Part shown: positions 61,885-64,000 of the stretch, one piece after another
Position numbering within the stretch: the stretch's first letter is position 1
How the letters are laid out: each line of letters begins with the position of its first letter
Assembly (NCBI RefSeq): GCF_000165425.1
Contig: NW_001798987.1
Span: 62,001-126,000 of the forward strand
DNA length: 64,000 nt
Source of the DNA: Paramecium tetraurelia
Taxonomy: Eukaryota; Ciliophora; Oligohymenophorea; Peniculida; Parameciidae
Reading direction: 5' to 3'
Made by a program: the position numbers and the translations under genes
The notes under the pieces: model-generated
Databases searched by the model: none
Told to the model about the DNA's origin: nothing
What the model saw: only the letters and a program-made list of their open reading frames with translations

Positions 61885-62098
61885 AGTGTGTGAATTTGAC
61901 TAACTTTTTCAAAGTGATCTTTTGTTACCCTTCATTTATTAAATGGTGAGTATACGAGGACCTTTAAAGCATTATTTGTATTTTTATCAATAAATCGAGA
62001 TAAAAAATAATTCTTAAGAATACTCAATTTATTCCATTCAGAATTTCCTGAAATAAAAATATTAAATTAACTCTGATTTAGTTTTGGAATATTTATAT

Positions 62099-63560
62099 AT
62101 GAAATTTATTTTAATATTAGTCTTCACATTCGGCCTGAATGCCTTAATGCTGAGAAGTGTGAATGAAAAATTAACAGAGCATGTAATACAGGTAATTGAA
62201 CCGTATTATTTAAGTAAATACGTGAATAAGTGAAGAATCCATTGAGCCAAAATTACCACTCAGCATATGATAGATTGGCTTATTATGTTGATACCTTTGG
62301 TCCTAGATTATGGGGATCAGAGAATATGGCAGACGCAGTTGACGCACTCTATAAGGATATTCAGACAATGGGATTTGACAGAACTTGGAAAGAAAATCTA
62401 GGAGAGATTACATCATGGAGGAGAGGAGAAGAAAGTGTTACATTGTTTGATCCGAGAGAAATACCTCAGAAATTGAATATGATTGGATTGGGATGGACTC
62501 CTGCTGGAAGTGTAAAGGCTGAAGTGGAAGTGGTTCATTCATTTGAGGAATTGAAATCGAAGGATGTGAAAGGAAAGATTGTATGTTACAATTTTGAATG
62601 GAATGGATATGATTCTGGTGTGGCATTCAGATATGCAGGACCTGTAGAGGCAGAAAAGGCAGGAGCTATTGGTACAATGATCAGAAGTGTGGCAAGTGTA
62701 TCAATTGCATCACCACATACAGTATATATTTTGTTAGAATTTCAAGGGAATGACGGATTATGACAATATCAAATATCCAGCAGTTGCAATTACTGTTGAG
62801 GATGCAGATATGCTAGACAGGATGAGATAAAGAGGCTAAACGGTAGTAGTGGAGATCAAAACAGAAGGATAGTAATATAAAACAACAAGCGATAATGTCA
62901 TTGCAGAAATCAAAGGATCTAAATATCCAGACGAGATCTTGTTAATGGGTGGTCATTGGGATTCATGGGATGTTGGATCATAAACAGGAGCCAATGATGA
63001 TGGTGGTGGTGTTATTGTCTGTTTAGAGACATTAAGAGTCTTAAATTCATTGGGAATTAGACCAAAGAGAACATTAAGGTTCATTGCTTGGAGTGGTGAA
63101 GAGATGGGCTAGTACAACAATGGAGCAGTTCATTATGCTCGTAATCATGGCAAAGAAAATCATATAATTGCTTTCGAATCTGATTTAGGATCAACCAAAC
63201 CATATGGATTTGGTATAACAGCTGGATAGCAATTTACGTAATTTTTATGCTTACAAAATTCTTAGATAATTGGTAACATATTTGGCTTAAGAATATTTAA
63301 CTGGTATTGGAGCAGAACGCATCTTTCCAAATGATGGAGAAGCTGTAGATAGTGGAATTTTAGCTGAATTCACTGGAACTCCTATGTTGAATAATCGAAT
63401 TGCTGACAACAAAAATCATGATTACTATTTCACTTATCATCACACTGCCGGTGATTCTATGTGGATGATGAATCCAGAAGATATGGATGATAATGTAGTT
63501 GCTATTGCCAGTATCATGTATTTGATTGCTGATTATGATGGACCCATTCCAAAAGATTGA
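62099..63560 (+). CDS. Carboxypeptidase Q-like peptidase (family M28)
   Basis: Introns of 23, 25 and 28 nt give 461 residues. A signal peptide, MKFILILVFTFGLNAL, leads to a secreted or vacuolar zinc peptidase. Inserted PA domain near residues 130-200 has GKIVCYNFEWNGYDSGVAF. The M28 metal site is complete: GGHWDSWDVG, GANDDGGG, the catalytic pair in SGEEMGQ, ESDLGS and the last His in HDYYFTYHHTAGDS. The order matches plasma glutamate carboxypeptidase (CPQ). Likely digests peptides in lysosomes or food vacuoles. Confidence 0.92.
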
Positions 63561-64000
63561 GTAAATTAAATGTTGTTAAATTAAATGAATATTATATTCC
63601 TCATAGTTTTCTTTTATATATCAATTTTAATTATATGGACACTTTTTTAATGTTTGTTTTAAGATTTGTTAATATTTAGAAGGGTAGCTCTCTATTTTTA
63701 TATCTATTAATAAAACACTATCCATCTAATATTTTTTATTAAATCTTAAATTTATTAAGATATCATTACTAGGAGTGTATTTTATAAGAATATAGATTTA
63801 AAGTTATATCAAATGATTATTAACTGCTGTGTACCTTAATAAAACGTTAAGAATTCTCGAATAAATAACAGTTCAGTGAAAACTATTTCAGTGTTTTATA
63901 ATTTTAATTTCCTTTAGATTTAATATTCATATAATATATATAAAAGAATTATGAAATTATATGACCTTTTCATAATTTTTAACCCAACTAAATTGATTCA
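63561..64000. other. AT-rich region at window end
   Basis: 440 bp, very AT-rich, no coding frame of substance. Possibly 3' flank of the peptidase and part of the next intergenic region. Confidence 0.5.

Noticed and set aside
1-64000. Germline internal eliminated sequences
   Set aside because: Short TA-flanked inserts that break conserved exons were not seen; the short insertions all have GT..AG ends and behave as introns.

Overview
This window looks like ciliate macronuclear DNA, most like Paramecium or a close relative. It is strongly AT-rich. Every recognisable protein family reads open only if TAA and TAG encode glutamine and TGA is the sole stop; with the standard code the same families break into short pieces. 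Nearly all genes carry introns of about 19 to 32 nt with GT..AG ends. For the genes where I list all introns, removing them gives a coding length that is an exact multiple of three. Genes lie on both strands with gaps often of only 10 to 70 bp. I saw no short TA-flanked inserts breaking conserved genes, which argues against germline micronuclear DNA. I saw no virus-like element.

Layout. 1-8.5 kb: an EF-hand protein cut by the window edge, a double-CDGSH iron-sulfur protein, methionine aminopeptidase 1, a mitochondrial carrier, tRNA-Leu(UAA), a coiled-coil gene, an uncertain membrane protein and a small LRR protein. 8.5-13.2 kb: an AT-rich stretch whose coding signal is real but hard to assemble into gene models. 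13.2-21 kb: the selenocysteine elongation factor eEFSec, an OSCA/TMEM63-like channel, adenylate kinase 7 and a Cdc25-like phosphatase. 21-37 kb: a polycystin-like channel, a RING-like repeat protein, a large XMAP215/ch-TOG protein, a coiled-coil protein and kinesin-2. 37-45 kb: an HMG-box protein, a TLDc protein, a DUF726 alpha/beta hydrolase with an unknown gene before it, a 3-ketoacid CoA-transferase and tRNA-Gly(GCC). 45-52 kb: small coiled-coil genes, an NHFxLG repeat protein, a LYR protein, an OTU protease and an LRR protein. 52-64 kb: an MFS transporter, three large helical or coiled-coil proteins, a VanX-like dipeptidase, a ceramide synthase and an M28 peptidase.

The genes do not form an operon-like system. 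There is a ciliary and microtubule flavour (AK7, kinesin-2, XMAP215, polycystin, probable axonemal repeat proteins), which fits a ciliate, and a mitochondrial one (carrier, CDGSH, LYR, CoA-transferase). The most interesting points are a genome that uses UGA as its only stop while encoding the UGA-selenocysteine decoder, divergent start codons only 10 to 21 bp apart, a secreted bacterial-type D-Ala-D-Ala dipeptidase, and a CDGSH motif with Cys in place of the usual His. Protein lengths and introns were worked out by eye; models marked low confidence have unresolved splice sites.
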